Shown in pieces: positions 14,201 to 25,743 of a DNA stretch of 64,000 nt (its first letter is position 1; every line of letters begins with the position of its first letter). The notes beneath the pieces are model-generated. The model was not told the DNA's origin and did not search any database. It worked only from the letters and a program-made list of their open reading frames with translations. Position numbers and translations under genes: made by a program. Source of the stretch: Scolanthus callimorphus (lineage: Eukaryota > Cnidaria > Anthozoa > Actiniaria > Edwardsiidae); assembly GCA_033964015.1 (NCBI GenBank), contig CM066918.1:31766771-31830770 (forward strand). Direction: 5' to 3'.

Positions 14201-17200
14201 AAGTAATCACTCAAGTCGTTCGTTCTTGGTGGATGATAATATGCCCCTACCAAGAGGTACTTTATCTTCTTCACAGGTTTTACATTTTCTAGAAGTAATT
14301 TAGTTTCATGATTCTTGACATAGCCTTTGGAAAATAGCATTTTACACCAGGAAATATCAAGCCTGCTAATGTTCGACTCCTCCAGAATTTCTGATTTCCT
14401 TTTGGGGTGGGGGGTTTGGGTGGTGGGGTGGGAGTGGAATAGGAGTTATTTTTTCCCTGCAGTTGCAGTTTCCAGTGACTGAGATGTTCATAATACTGTT
14501 GTGTTTTTGCAGGGCCCCAAGCAAGTAATCACTCAAGTCGTTCGTTCTTGGTGAATGATAATATGCCCCTACCAAGAGGTACTTTATCTTCTTCACAGGT
14601 TTTACATTTTCTAGAAGTAATTTAGTTTCATGATTCTTTACATAGCCTTTGGAAAAAAGCATTTTACACCAGGAAAAATCAAGCCTGCTAATGTTCGACT
14701 CCTCCAGAATTTCTGATTTCCTTTTGGGGTGGGGGGTTTGGGTGGTGGGGTGGGAGTGGAATAGGAGTTATTTTTTCCCTGCAGTTGCAGTTTCCAGTGA
14801 CTGAGACGTTCATAATACTGTTGTGTTTTTGCAGGGCCCCAAGCAAGTAATCACTCAAGTCGTTCGTTCTTGGTGGATGATAATATGCCCCTACCAAGAG
14901 GTACTTCATCTCTTCACAGGTTTTACATTTTCTAGAAGTAATTTAGTTTCATGATTCTTGACATAGCCTTTGGAAAAAAGCATTTTACACCAGGAAAAAT
15001 CACGCCTGTTAAAGCTTGATTCCTTGGAGGGGGTGGGATATGAGTTATTGTCTCCCTGCAATTGCAGTTTCCAGTTACTGAGACGATCAAATACTGTTGT
15101 GTTTTACCAGGTCCTCAAAGCAGTACTGCCTCAAGTAGATTGCCTATGGCTGAAGAGATGCCCCTACCAAGAGGTACAGTACTGCATCTTCTAATAATTT
15201 AGTAACATGATTCTTGCCTGCAAAATATCATTTTACTACAGAGTAAACATGTTACCTATTAGGGGCTTTAAGCTGCGATGACGGCAACAGGAACGTCTCA
15301 CTAAACTTTGTCTACTCGTTTGTTCAAATACTGTATCTCAATATTCATCAATAGTTTGGAATTTTCCTTTTCATTCTAACCTTGATAACAGCAAAATCGC
15401 ATCCATTCTCAAACATACAGTATCAAACGAAGACAGAACAAAATCACCAACAATGTTCCCGTTCTCACCAGAGCGTAAAACAAGGCAGTTTCACTTTCCA
15501 GTTTAGGAGAAAAACAGTTGAAATGTGTTTGACTTTATGGATTTCCCCGTGTGAGCATAATACTCTGTATTTAAGTGTATCGTTATTTTCCATTGCCGTT
15601 CTTGTTGCTCTGTGTTCTCAACAGAACAAAAGGGCTCTCTGTATTACATACTGTTTTTTTTTTCAGATGCTGCTCTTATTGAAAGGGACAGTGAAGAGGA
15701 TTTAGGTAACTAATAGAAGTTCGAGCAATTTTGTAAACAAGCAGTCAAAAAATAAAGTTACAGACAGAAATGTATAAGATCTATTGAAGAGATTTTAGTC
15801 TTTTGGAAGGGGAGAATAATATAGGAAATACTCGCCATTAGGACACAAAGAAAACATGTTACATTTTATATTACCCTAAAAAATGATTTTGAAATTTGCT
15901 GAGGAAAAATGGTTGAAAAATTCGGCTCCAACATTGATACCACTTGATTCCCTATAGGTTCTGAACAGTCGTTGGAATTTGTTTTCAGGTTTTCCATCAA
16001 CATTTCTTTGCGGCCAAAACACAAGTGACTTACATGGAAACCTTACAAAAGAAACTAAAATCTAGTCAATGGAGTCAATGAATCTAGTCTGATTTTTGAC
16101 TGCTCATTGCTTGAAGGTTTAAAATAACTTGTCTTAATATTGTGTGATGGATGTTCAGGGCTAGCAGCTATGACCCATTGTTTGCAAAATGCTCATGAAT
16201 TGAAAGTTCCCCTGGGTATAGGCCGTTATCACGCAATATTGATTAATAATATTTAATAGATATCAGAAAATGAAATCCATTATTTAATTCTACACATCCA
16301 TATTAGTAAAACTGCAAAGTTTGGTGAATAGTGCTTGAAAACTGGCTGAGATATGAATTACAAAGACATTTCTTTACAAAGAAATGTATGGCCTCGACTT
16401 GACGTTTTTGCCCATACATTTCTTTGTAAGAATACGAAGTTTTGAAAATTCATATCTCAGGCAGTTTTCAAGTAATTATTTTGAAACTTTGCAGTTTTAC
16501 TAATACGGATGTGTAGAATTGGAAACTGAATTCATTTTCTGATAACTATTAAATATTATTAATCAATTTTGCGTGATAACGGCCTATTCTCAAAGGTGAT
16601 GAAACCTTCATGATTAGAATACCTTTATTCATTACACTTTGTTTTGACATTTTATTCAGATCTGACATGTGACTGTGCAAGAAGTCGGAGACTTCGGGAT
16701 GATGTTATCGCCCTCCATAGGCGAGTGGCAGAGCTGGAAAGTCAGCTGAGAGGTACACACTTGCTACAATTACATACAAACAAACGTGGCAACAACATTG
16801 TTCCCAGGGTCTTTTGTGTTATTTTCAGGATGGCAGGTCATTCAGCCTGGCGAAGGCTTGGGCATTTACACAGGGAGTCCCCTAAGAGAAACAGTTATAA
16901 GCCGATGTCTGGCGGACACCATAAAGATGATGCAAATCTAGTCATTAAGATAAATTCTAGCTCCGATTTCTGCCCTTTCTTCCCAGCTGTCTGTCTGCCA
17001 TATCGGATTTTGACTGTTTTTCTTAATTAGTTGGTCTCCCTGTGGAAAGGAAAAGCCAGGGGGTCTTCTTCCAAGTGACCCACCATCAGCAGGTGGGAAA
17101 TTTGTAAAGAGTATGCGCTCGTCAAAGTGAGGCCAGGGTTGTGAGCTAGTGCTAGCGTCGAAAACTTCACATTCCTTACAAAGTTTCGTACAGGCAGGTT

Positions 17201-19109
17201 AATTAGTTCTTTGTGTTATTGCATCTTTATGGATTGTTGCGGTCAATAACAAAAGAAGTTTTGTATGATTGAACATCCAGAAGTAACAATTTCATGTTGA
17301 GTGAACGAATAGATGGCCCTCAAAATATACCAAGATGATTTTTTTCAGCCGATGAAACTTGTAAAAATAGGTCAGTTTAAATGCAAGAATGAAACTGAGA
17401 AAATTTGGTTCTGGTGCAAAAGCTAGAGTTTTGTATTTTTACACGCTGCCTCTATCTGAACAAATTAACAACAAAATCATAATAATCCATACGCCTGATC
17501 ACCCCGAGGGCTCGAACACATAGAAACAGATACCTTTAACATATACAAATATCCAGGGCGATCATGGTTCTTAAGTTTGATACTTAGATCTTTAAATTGT
17601 ATTCTTCCTACATGTAGTTCCCGGCAGATGTTGCGTATAAAAATGAACATATAAGAGAAAGCTTATGCACCAGAACCAAACTTTCTCTGGTTCATTCGTG
17701 CATTTAAACCGACCTATTTTTGAAGTTTCATCGGCTGGGAAAATCATCTTGGTATATTTTGAGGCCGTTTATATGTACCTTCACTCGACATGAAATCTCG
17801 CTGATGTTCTATCTCGACCACAACAATATGTGTCAGTGTAATAAAGCAAAGAAGTAGTTTGCCTGGAGCATGAACATTTGCCAGGAATGTGACGCAAACT
17901 TGCAAGCCTGCCCTCGTGGCTGCGCCCACATTCATTTGTCAGCGTCAACAAATTTCCCACCTGCTCCCCCATCTTGAAAACTACCCAGAAGACCCTAGGA
18001 CAAGGTTGGCGTGTGACAATAACCATCTTGTATGAGCAGTCATCACGAACAACAACATTTTTTTTTATTCTCTGCACTTTTCAGAGGCTGTTCCAATGGG
18101 TGAAGCAGGGGAAGTTCCATTGCCTGGCATACTAGCGCCAGGCATTGCCAAAAAATACAAGGTCTGCCAAAATTCTGTATTTGATCATTTAAAATCATCA
18201 ACTGGTTGTTAGGCTGTTGAAAAGTAGGACAATTTGGTTTCGTCCACTATGTTCTACCTGTTTCATAAACATTTTTTCTTCAAGCAAATCAACCTCCTCA
18301 TGCGTAATATACAAGCTGTTTTTGTACAGACCATATTAAATAGCGCAACAATAGGCCACTTGTATTAAATGGGTCACGTGACCCAAACTACTTAATAAGA
18401 TGTTTTATCAAAACCAATTCCAGATAATTATACAAATAAGCAATTTTAACATTAGTCAGAAACTGAAGTTTCATCATAAAACCTTTAACCTGGAGCAAAT
18501 GACGGCGAGTTGAATTTTCAAGATCTTACTGAGAATATATTGGATTTAGGTCACATGGTACAGTTAGTGCATGTGTCCTATTCAAATTTCGGGTGAGTTA
18601 TATGTATTGCATTTGTTTGTTTTTTAATAGATGGAAGAGATAACGCAAGGAGCAGGGGTATACTGGCACCCAAGCCAGCGGGTGTACGCCCTAAAGCATG
18701 CAACAGGGATTGGCGCCTATACTAGCCACTTACTAGGAGTGTTTTTCGACAAGGAAACACTTAAGGTTTCGAATAAGGATGGTGGAGGGAGTTTGGGGTA
18801 CAAAGCCCTTGACAAGAGGACTGTGGAAGCCATCACAGGTAATTGAATTTCTGTTCAAATTACATCCTGATCTGCATTTGGACAAATTACATCCTGATCC
18901 AGATAGCAAGTGACATCGTATGTTCAATTGTTCAATGGTGCATAATTCTTCTATCCCTTTTTGCATTTAAAGCACATGTGCTGACAACGTTTAAAAAGAC
19001 ACAAGACAATGGAGCTGCAGCCTCCGCCATAAACCTAGCAGTACAACAGAAATGCTGCAGTGCCCGCAGAGGGATTTCAAGGAAAAGGGCGGACAAAGAA
19101 CAAATATAA
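8225..19109 (+). CDS. BEN-domain protein with Tudor-like N-terminal patch and an 11-microexon repeat region (20 exons, about 630 aa)
   Basis: Exons: 8225-8270, 9812-9977, 10885-11228, 11558-11626, eleven microexons between 11949 and 15173, 15667-15705, 16660-16752, 18085-18161, 18631-18838, 18973-19109 (TAA). The phases close into one frame of about 630 aa. Residues 16-69 contain LVGCQVCALWQGDGKWYRA, which looks like a Tudor/agenet strand region. Residues 70-184 are lysine-rich then acidic (SSDEAVDSDEDYQP). Residues 209-446 are the repeats. Residues 460-490 form a short coiled coil (VIALHRRVAELESQL). From about 516 the pattern YTSHLLGVFFDKETL ... YKALDKRTVEAI matches the BEN fold, a DNA- and protein-binding domain of chromatin factors; the tail is basic. 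A role as a nuclear DNA-binding factor is inferred. Exon 2 needs the weaker AG|GTGATG donor to stay in frame, and exon 3 could begin at 10879 (two more residues). Confidence 0.82.
8949..9057. repeat. Hairpin element in intron 1 of the BEN gene
   Basis: ACAATTAGACCTC and AATAGACCAT on the left pair with ATGGTCTATT and GAGGTCTAAATTGTT on the right, across a GAGGCCGAAGGCCGA centre. A second hairpin, GGGCCCGACTCAGGCTCATTTT with its inverted partner, follows at about 9279-9346. No coding sequence is seen between 8271 and 9811. Confidence 0.65.
10245..10790. repeat. Composite fold-back element, ATTACATG/GATACGAATTTTATCTTC family (copy 2)
   Basis: This stretch holds inverted modules also found at 48215-48485: the terminal ATTACATGACCG/CGCGGCCATGTAAT pair (10630-10770), TTGAGTTAAGCTTAAAAA, TTTCACATGTGAA, and GGTATTTCATTG in both orientations. 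The right part is a strong hairpin with a GTGAGATAAAT stem. It lies in intron 2 of the BEN gene and encodes nothing. Confidence 0.7.
11949..15173 (+). repeat. Tandem microexon array (11 phase-1 exons; eight in a ~321-bp exon+intron tandem repeat)
   Basis: Microexons: 11949-12011, 12185-12244, 12586-12651, 12907-12972, 13227-13292, 13549-13614, 13870-13935, 14191-14256, 14513-14578, 14835-14900, 15111-15173. Each is a multiple of three (63, 60, eight of 66, 63) and phase 1-1, so any can be skipped or added in frame. The encoded unit has a consensus such as GPQASNHSSRSFLVDDNM followed by PLPR and a split G codon. The eight 66-nt exons repeat every 320-322 bp together with their introns, so the genomic unit was amplified, not the exon alone. 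Acceptors are TTTTTGCAG and donors are AGAG|GTACTT. The outer three copies are more diverged. Part of the BEN-domain gene. Confidence 0.88.
16221..16584. mobile_element. Fold-back MITE with TA flanks, 364 bp
   Basis: GGCCGTTATCACGCAA at the left end pairs with GCGTGATAACGGCC at the right end. The arms run almost to the centre: CATACATTTCTTTGTA lies next to the axis opposite TTACAAAGAAATGTATG. The element is flanked by TA on both sides, as in Tc1/mariner-type insertions. It lies in the intron between exons 16 and 17 of the BEN gene. Superfamily assignment rests only on the TA flank and is weak. Confidence 0.75.
16786..18016. mobile_element. Long inverted-repeat element filling intron 17 of the BEN gene
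   Basis: Several blocks on the left recur inverted on the right: CAGGGTCTTTTGTG with AGAAGACCCTAGG; GCAGGTGGGAAATTTG (17092) with CAAATTTCCCACCTGC (17947); and CAAAATATACCAAGATGATT (17325) with ATCATCTTGGTATATTTTG (17745). Arms are imperfect and about 0.5 kb long. No transposase reading frame is present, so this is a non-autonomous fold-back element. End positions are approximate. Confidence 0.65.
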
Positions 19110-19168
19110 GCCAGCCTACCAGGCTGAACTGGTTTCCACTGCCCTACTTTTTATAGAATTTTGCTTAA

Positions 19169-19842
19169 GGTATGAGTATACCTTTGAAGGGTGTCGCGCG
19201 AAAAAAATTCGTATCGCGTCACAATTTACACCACAAACGTCGTTCATGTATCATTTTAAAGCTAAAAAGTTGGTCTATCTGATGAATAATTTTGTTTTCA
19301 TTAAATTGCGAACGAACATATATTTTTTAGCTCTAAAGAAAAAAAGTACCGACTTTCTTTAAAAAGTTCTAGCTTCTTCCAATTAAATTGCACAGCTCCA
19401 AATTTAAGCAAAATCTATTCTTTAGAAGGCGATCTAAAAAAGGGTGTACGGGATTTTTGATTTTCCTTTCAAAACATATTTTATGCTAATTTTTGTGTTA
19501 GCATTGCCAAAAATATCGATTTTCAACCTGTTTTACGTGATATTTCCGCAAATACGTAAAATGTCAATAATCCCGCACACCTTTTTCAGATCGCCCTCTA
19601 AGGACTTTTGCCCAAAACTGGAGCTTTTAACATTAACTGGAAGTGGCAGGAGCTATTAAAAAACAAAAATTGGTACTTTTCCTTTGGAGCACAAAACGAC
19701 GAAAACGATCCATCAAAGTAAGTAAGGCCGTCCCACAAGCTTTAAAACGATATATAAATGGCCCTTGTAGTGTAAATAATGACGCGATAGTGATTTTTTT
19801 CGCGAAAAATTCAGATCCCTCGCGCAAAGGTATACTCATACC
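19169..19842. mobile_element. Palindromic element with TTAA target duplications just 3' of the BEN gene
   Basis: TTAA (19165-19168 and 19843-19846) flanks inverted ends GGTATGAGTATACCTTTG. Homology of the arms continues inwards, for example GGCGATCTAAAAAAGGGTGT pairs with its inverse near 19575. TTAA duplications are typical of piggyBac and Kolobok elements. No transposase is encoded. It begins 56 bp after the BEN stop codon, so it may contribute to the 3' UTR or polyadenylation region. Confidence 0.78.
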
Positions 19843-19849
19843 TTAAACA

Positions 19850-21030
19850 ACCGTGACACGTAGCCGTAGTGCCCTTCGACCGGGCACTCTTTTAGTTTTT
19901 CCCAACTTAAATAAAAGCGGATTCCTGCACTTGTTCGACTCGCTCGCTCGCTTCCAAAAAAAATGCCCTCCCGTTACTAACTATGACCTTATATTCTGGC
20001 TGATGACATTGTCGTCCTGCACTCTCCAAAGATTAACGAAAAATGTCTGTGTGGAATTGCTCAATGAAAAATGGCAAACGCGTTCTAAAAAATTTAGAAC
20101 ACATCATGAAAAGTTCAATTGGATAAGTTTCATATTCAAAGGTTTGAGGTACTGAAATGTTTGACGCCAAGCAAGCAAGTTGATTAGAGGGCAGAAATTT
20201 GCTTTTAACGAAGTTGGAGTATCCGTATTTAGTATAACCTCAACAATTACGATGAGGACACGCAAACCCTGCAAAAATATAAAGACATCATATTGTGAAG
20301 CTATGTATAATTTATAAACACCATTATTTGTCTGACCCACATTTACGCTGGCGTAGAAAATGTGATATTCACCAATCTCCTTTATTTTAACAATATAATA
20401 ATATTATGAATAATAACAATAAAGTTTTTTTTGCATAAAAAGGTACTGTACAAGATACAATTATCAAATTACAGGAAAAAAAGTAGATTTAGAGATGATT
20501 AGCCATACCGTTTTCGGGAAACGTTGTCACAAAGAAAGCCTAGGATATGCGGACATCTACAGCTGTTTTAAGTACTCTGCGAACTCTCGCGTTCGACTTC
20601 CAATGGCGTTTTGGCTTCCGTCAAACTCTCGGGTCTAACTTGAGTCTTAGGCGACCGTAATTTAGGCCACTTGTCTAGAAAAAGATAGTAAAAGATGCTG
20701 TGTGAATTTTATGTATTCCAATGAGTTTCAAAGTTTGATTGACGGAAGCGAGAAAGCGGTTTGACGGTTGGAAATCGATCTCGAGAGTTCGCAGAATATC
20801 CAAAACAGCTGTAAACTATCTAAGTTGATGTCATTTCTCTCCAATCAAAATCAGATGCTGCCTGAATCATATACAAATTACTTTGCTGTTATATTTTTTT
20901 ACATAATTGTATTAAAAAGTGTGATTAAAATTATTGTTTGTCAATCTTACCTTTGTGCATCGTGTGCCTTCGCAATGTTAATATGTAGAGCTTACTTATA
21001 TTGCAATTATGATTTCATTCATTAGATCTT
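19850..21030. other. Non-coding stretch with one inverted-repeat element
   Basis: I see no supportable gene. At about 20555-20815 ACAGCTGTTTTAAGTACTCT and GCGAACTCTCG recur inverted as CGAGAGTTCGCAGA and AAAACAGCTGT, an imperfect fold-back of about 260 bp. The rest is AT-rich. Confidence 0.5.
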
Positions 21031-21325
21031 CCGACCGCATATATGCAACATATGTGCATTCTCTCACAGCAATAAAAATAGCAGTTTTCATATATGCCAC
21101 ATATATGCTGTGCATATACTTCGCCTATATGATTTGAATTTATATGTCACATATATGTCACTGCATATATGCAAACTATATGTAAACACTGCCAAATTCT
21201 AATAGGTGACATATATGTGACAATATGTTGCATATATGTACATGCACATATGTTGCATATATGTCACATATATTCTACATATAGGACGTACATATAGGTT
21301 GCATATGTATGCAACATATATGTTC
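21030..21325. repeat. AT-rich palindromic microsatellite-like block (CATATATG/ACATATATGTCAC words)
   Basis: Words such as CATATATGCAAC, ACATATATGTCAC and TTGCATATATG recur in both orientations over about 300 bp. This is low-complexity, self-complementary sequence with no coding signal. Confidence 0.7.
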
Positions 21326-21507
21326 GTTTGGTAAGGGCATCTCTAAATCAGTGATCCGTGGAACAAAGGCCGGTTTGGATATAATACTGTTCTGCCATGT
21401 GAATAGAAAAATCACACAGTTTTTCCAACTCTTTAAACAGTCGATTGATCCACTACTCAAAACTGCTAATAACCATTGAACTAAGGGACCGGTCATTATT
21501 TTTCGCC

Positions 21508-21529
21508 TTGGGGGGGGGGGGGGGGGGGA
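21508..21529 (+). repeat. Poly-G tract
   Basis: A run of about 19 G residues follows CGCCTT. It is probably length-variable and prone to assembly error. Confidence 0.8.
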
Positions 21530-21639
21530 ACGAATCATGATGAACGGAACCCCAACGTTTTGCAGAAAGGGAGAATCGCATTCTTCTTCTGTGGCGCGCG
21601 AAGCGCACCCAGATTTAAAAAAAACACATTTCATCAAGC

Positions 21640-23250
21640 TTCAGAGAAAAGGTTGATGCACGGGCGATAAGATAAATCTATATCTTAATACCGTAAGGAA
21701 AATTGTGTCGACACTCGCTCCGCTCAGCCCTGAAGCTGTGCCGCCAAAGAAGTTCGCAAACCCGAAGGGAAGGTGGAAATCTGGACCATGAGCGTGTTTT
21801 TGTTGGAAAAGATCCACCTCGGGCTAAGTTCTAATTCAAGCGATTTCTTAAGCGAGGGACAAAGCCGCCATCGCCGCCATGTTGAATTCTCCCACAGAAA
21901 CTAAAAAAGAACTCGGTTCGCGCAGCCGAAAGCACCATTGACATTCAAACCTAAATGGTTCTCTTACAGATTACATACAGGAATGTGCAGGGATAATTCT
22001 AACTTGAAAGATTTGAGCTGAGAAAAATTTTCATTCAAGTTTCAACAAACGTACACACTACATGCTTCCCTCGGAGCACGCGCTAAGTCATGCTAAGTCG
22101 AAATGACACATTTACAAAACAAAGTCCGTGAAAGTCATGAATAATATTCTCTAAGTATAAATCCTGACGGCTCTATCGCAAAACGAAGGACACAATCCCG
22201 AAGAGAAAGAGGAAATCCCTCAAGTGGGCATGTTTTTGTTGGAAAAGATTCACTTTGGGCTAAGTTCTAATTCAAGCAATTTTTTAAGCGAGGGATAAAG
22301 CCGAAAAAATATAAATAATATAAACTAAAAAAAATTATTAGTCCTTAGAGACCATTTTTACTTGACCTGTTTCTTCTCTCCCTCGCTGAGATATGATAAA
22401 CATACAAACAATTCCGAAGTCAAATTGCGCTTTCGATTTTCACGGGTTCTTTGACCGATTTGAGAGACTGACGCACGCGTGATTTTGTCAAACCAAGCAG
22501 GGAGACCAGTGCAAAAAAAAATCGTTTTGGGCTCACTTCATTTATTTCGGCATGGTGGAACGGGGTACTCATGCTAATGGGAGGTTATTAGTAATGTAAA
22601 TCCAGCAGTTTATGGAAGAAGGAAATCATGAACCCCTCCCCACATCCATATGGCCATTGTGATTTTTTCCCCGTTTTTTTTTAAACAGAGAACACTTTTA
22701 GTAAATTTCCCCCTTACACTCCGTGAATTTTTCACGGGCATCAGCTTGTTTGGTATAAATTCACGAAGTAATTTATGTCTTATAGACTCATTTTGTTTGC
22801 AAATTACCGTTTGTGATTTTACGAAGTAAATTCATGCATTGTTGGCTCATTTTGCTTGCGAATTATATGCAAAACTTGATCATTGCACTTCTTATTTGCC
22901 CCTTACCTCTAAATCGAAGTTCTTTTCAGCGTATGTTACGTGCTTTAGCCATTTATCCTTAGTGTTTGGCATCCTTCAGTCCCGAGACACACGCGCTCTT
23001 TGCTTGTGTTTGTTCAACTCAACTGACGGTTTGACCTCTCTGGTTAAAAAGTAACGCGCCCGAGGTAATGAGTAACCCGCCCCTTTTCGCCCTCAAGAGA
23101 AGAGAGACAGGGTAAGAAACCACGGGCGATAAGATAAATTTGGTATAAATTCACGAAGTAATTTATGTCTTATAGACTCCTTTTGTTTGCAAATTACCGT
23201 TTGTGATTTTACGAAGTAAAAGGTCGAAAAAGGGGCGGGTTACTCATTTT
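21640..23250. repeat. Intergenic block with two direct-repeat pairs
   Basis: GTGTTTTTGTTGGAAAAGAT and the following ~60 bp occur near 21790 and again near 22228. A second block starting GGTATAAATTCACGAAGTAA occurs at 22754-22829 and 23142-23221. These look like partial duplications of repeat units. No gene is supported here; the local 71-aa frame has no recognisable motif. Confidence 0.55.
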
Positions 23251-23286
23251 TTCACGTAATTAGAGAATCTCGAATCTCTAGTAGTA

Positions 23287-23990
23287 TTAAGAGAATTCCA
23301 TGCCAGCAATTTCTTCGACAGAGGCGAAAAGAGAATTACGTTGAGCAGCATATCTAGGGCAAAATAGAAAATAGTGTGCGACATCTTCTTTCCCTGTACC
23401 ACAGGAACAAGCTGGCGAGTCTACACAATTAATTGAATACAGGTACCAATTAAGGGCACACTGCTTTAATCTTAATCTTGTATGCAAAATTGAAAAATAT
23501 CTTTCTTCACCGACACCTAAACAGACCAGCTTGTTCACTGGTGGTACAGGGAAAGTTTCACGTAAAAGGCACTCTTGAAAGAAGCTACAAATAAGCTATC
23601 GCGAATAGACTGAGGCAAGCTATTCCACAATTGAATGGTAGAATAAAGAAAACATTTTTTTTGATTTTTCAGTATTAATAAATGGTATTATTAAATTGAA
23701 ATTATTCCTTAAGGCATACGAGGTCGCACTAGCTACTTGCTGAGGGCAGCTTGAAGAAAGATACGGAGGAGCAAAATTATTTACCATTTTGTATAAAAGA
23801 ATCAGCTTGTGCATTTTCCTTCTATCAGCTAAACGACGCAGACCAGTTTCCAATAACAAGGATTCCCTGTGGGTTCCCTTAATTGCACCAGTAATGACAC
23901 GCGTAGCATCAAATTGTATACTCTCTAAGAGTAGACTTATTGATGTCCTATAGACTTATTGATGTCCTCTTCTAGTGGAATTTGAGCTTG
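23287..23990 (-). pseudogene. Decayed LINE (non-LTR retrotransposon) 3' end
   Basis: Read from 23859 leftwards on the minus strand, the fragments are LADRRKMHKLILLYKMVN, then in another frame LWNSLPQSIRDS, then (23538-23287) the cysteine/histidine pattern CSCGTGKEDVAHYFLFCPRY. The order and motifs are those of the C-terminus of many invertebrate LINE reverse-transcriptase proteins (Jockey/CR1/L2-like). At least one frameshift separates the pieces and no upstream reverse-transcriptase core is present. It is a truncated, dead copy. Confidence 0.72.
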
Positions 23991-24059
23991 TATTTTGAAG
24001 AAATTTGATCAAATGTCCGTGCGAGAGCAAGCCACCACTGGAAAGCAACTTAGCGGTAG

Positions 24060-24480
24060 TGCCCTACAAGAAGTACAGTACAGTTTTTGCCGTCAGAAAA
24101 TTCAGCTTTTGGTTGCAAGATATTCCATATTTACTATTCAGCACATCCATGCACTGCCCAAATGTGGTCATTGGAACGCCAATAGCTGTCTTCTGTACAT
24201 GACAGATATCCTGCGATATCCGTCGTCTGAGGGAAATATGATGTGTTGATCTCGTAAATAATACACAAAGTAATGATTTTTAGGAATTTTTTTGCTATCG
24301 ATGCGCTGAATAATAAAACCATTATCCTGCTCGATTTTGCAGAATATCGTCTGATTTAGCCAACTCGGGACTGCGCCCCTTGTCGGCTAAGTTATCAGAC
24401 ATTATTATTCAGCACATCGATGCACGGCCCAAATATGGTCATTGGAACGTCAATAGCTGTCTTCTGTGCATGACAGCTAT
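24060..24480. repeat. Direct repeat of ~100 bp flanking a short TTATTATTCAGC element
   Basis: CAGCACATCCATGCACTGCC to CTGAGGGAA (24139-24235) recurs at 24411-24505 with few changes. Between them, GCTGAATAATAA (24309) and TTATTATTCAGC (24405) form inverted ends around a CCAACTCGGG...CGGCTAAG hairpin, a MITE of about 110 bp. The same TTATTATTCAGC end occurs in the insertion inside the Gypsy element at 30418. Confidence 0.6.
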
Positions 24481-25416
24481 CCTGCAATATCCGTCTCTGA
24501 GGGAATGGATATAGCATAGAGATTTCCCATAGAAAGTACGTCACACTCGGAATCAAGCGAAACGGGAGGCAAGATTGAGCTCGCCGATGTCACAAAAGCT
24601 GTCAAAAACAACATCCTGGATCTAAAACAAGCTCTGGAAATTGAAAGCAAGTGAAAAGGAACCTGTTTCAAATGGATTTATATAGTTTCGGAAATCCGAT
24701 GACTGATAGATAGGTTTATTTTTGCATTTGCTCCTTTTCGTGCGAGTTTTGAGGGCTCTGTTTTGAGTGCTGTTTTTATTCACGTCCGGCCACAAAACTG
24801 TCATGTGAAAATTCGTGAAAGGAACAAGTTAGCAGGTAAGTAAATCAATTGATCCAAATTAATTTTGTTTGGGATTAATGTTTTTGAACCCTGAAATCAG
24901 CTACTTATAATTTAGTAGTTTGCAATTTCTCTTTTGGCGAGTAGGTTTCCTTCGCTGCTTTCGATTTTCTTAGTATTATTTTCTCTTGCAATGCCATGAT
25001 TGCCTAATAAAATATGAGAATCATTATATTATATTTTTTTCATTATATTTTCTACGAAATAGTCAATTTTGATTTTGTCATTTAATTTGAAAAGGGTTTC
25101 CTTGTAAAATTTCAGTGCTGAATGCAACGATGTTGTTGAAACACAAAGCGATGTAAGCTTATTATTTTCCACCTCACAAAGCGATGTATTATTTTCCACT
25201 AGCTTTTGAAAAGTCCACTTACAGTGTAACTAAAACGGCTAAAAAGAAAGAAGAGATTTGTCAGTACGTGTGTATATCCAGTTCTATAATTCCAACCGCA
25301 TTTTATTCCCGTTTGAGCATGATTTAAGCTTAACTTTTTCTTGCAAGTTATGGGGGATTGTTGTTTGAGTGCGTTTTGTTTCCAACTTTTTCCAACTTTG
25401 TCTATGTTATAAAAGC

Positions 25417-25600
25417 AATGGTCCATACTTAGCAGTGCGTATATCCAGTTCTGGAAGCACTTGGATAGTTAAATGAGCACTCAGCTAGCTAGAGTCGCAC
25501 TCGGCTAACGCCTCGTGCGACTCTTATGCTACCTTCGTGCTCTCTCAACTATCCGCGTGCTTCCAGAACTGGATATACGCACGCTAAGCATGGATCATTC
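25417..25600. repeat. Long hairpin element
   Basis: AATGGTCCATACTTAGCAGT through TATATCCAGTTCTGGAAGCA pairs with TGCTTCCAGAACTGGATATA through CTAAGCATGGATCATT. The centre reads GTCGCACTCGGC/GCCTCGTGCGAC. Arms are about 65 bp. Non-coding. Confidence 0.75.
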
Positions 25601-25743
25601 CTTAAATTTTAGCCAACTCGGGACTTCGTCCCTCGTCGGCTAAGTATCAGACGATATTCTGCGCAATCTCGCATTATAATGGTTAAATATTCTGCGCAAT
25701 CTCGCAGGATAATGGTTAACATCAATATTATTTTTACATATAA

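Noticed and set aside
12562..14909. A series of minus-strand open frames of 69-107 aa across the microexon array
   Set aside because: They are antisense readings of the 321-bp tandem repeat, all alike because the DNA is repeated. The plus-strand exons have proper splice sites and matching phases, so the antisense frames are shadows.
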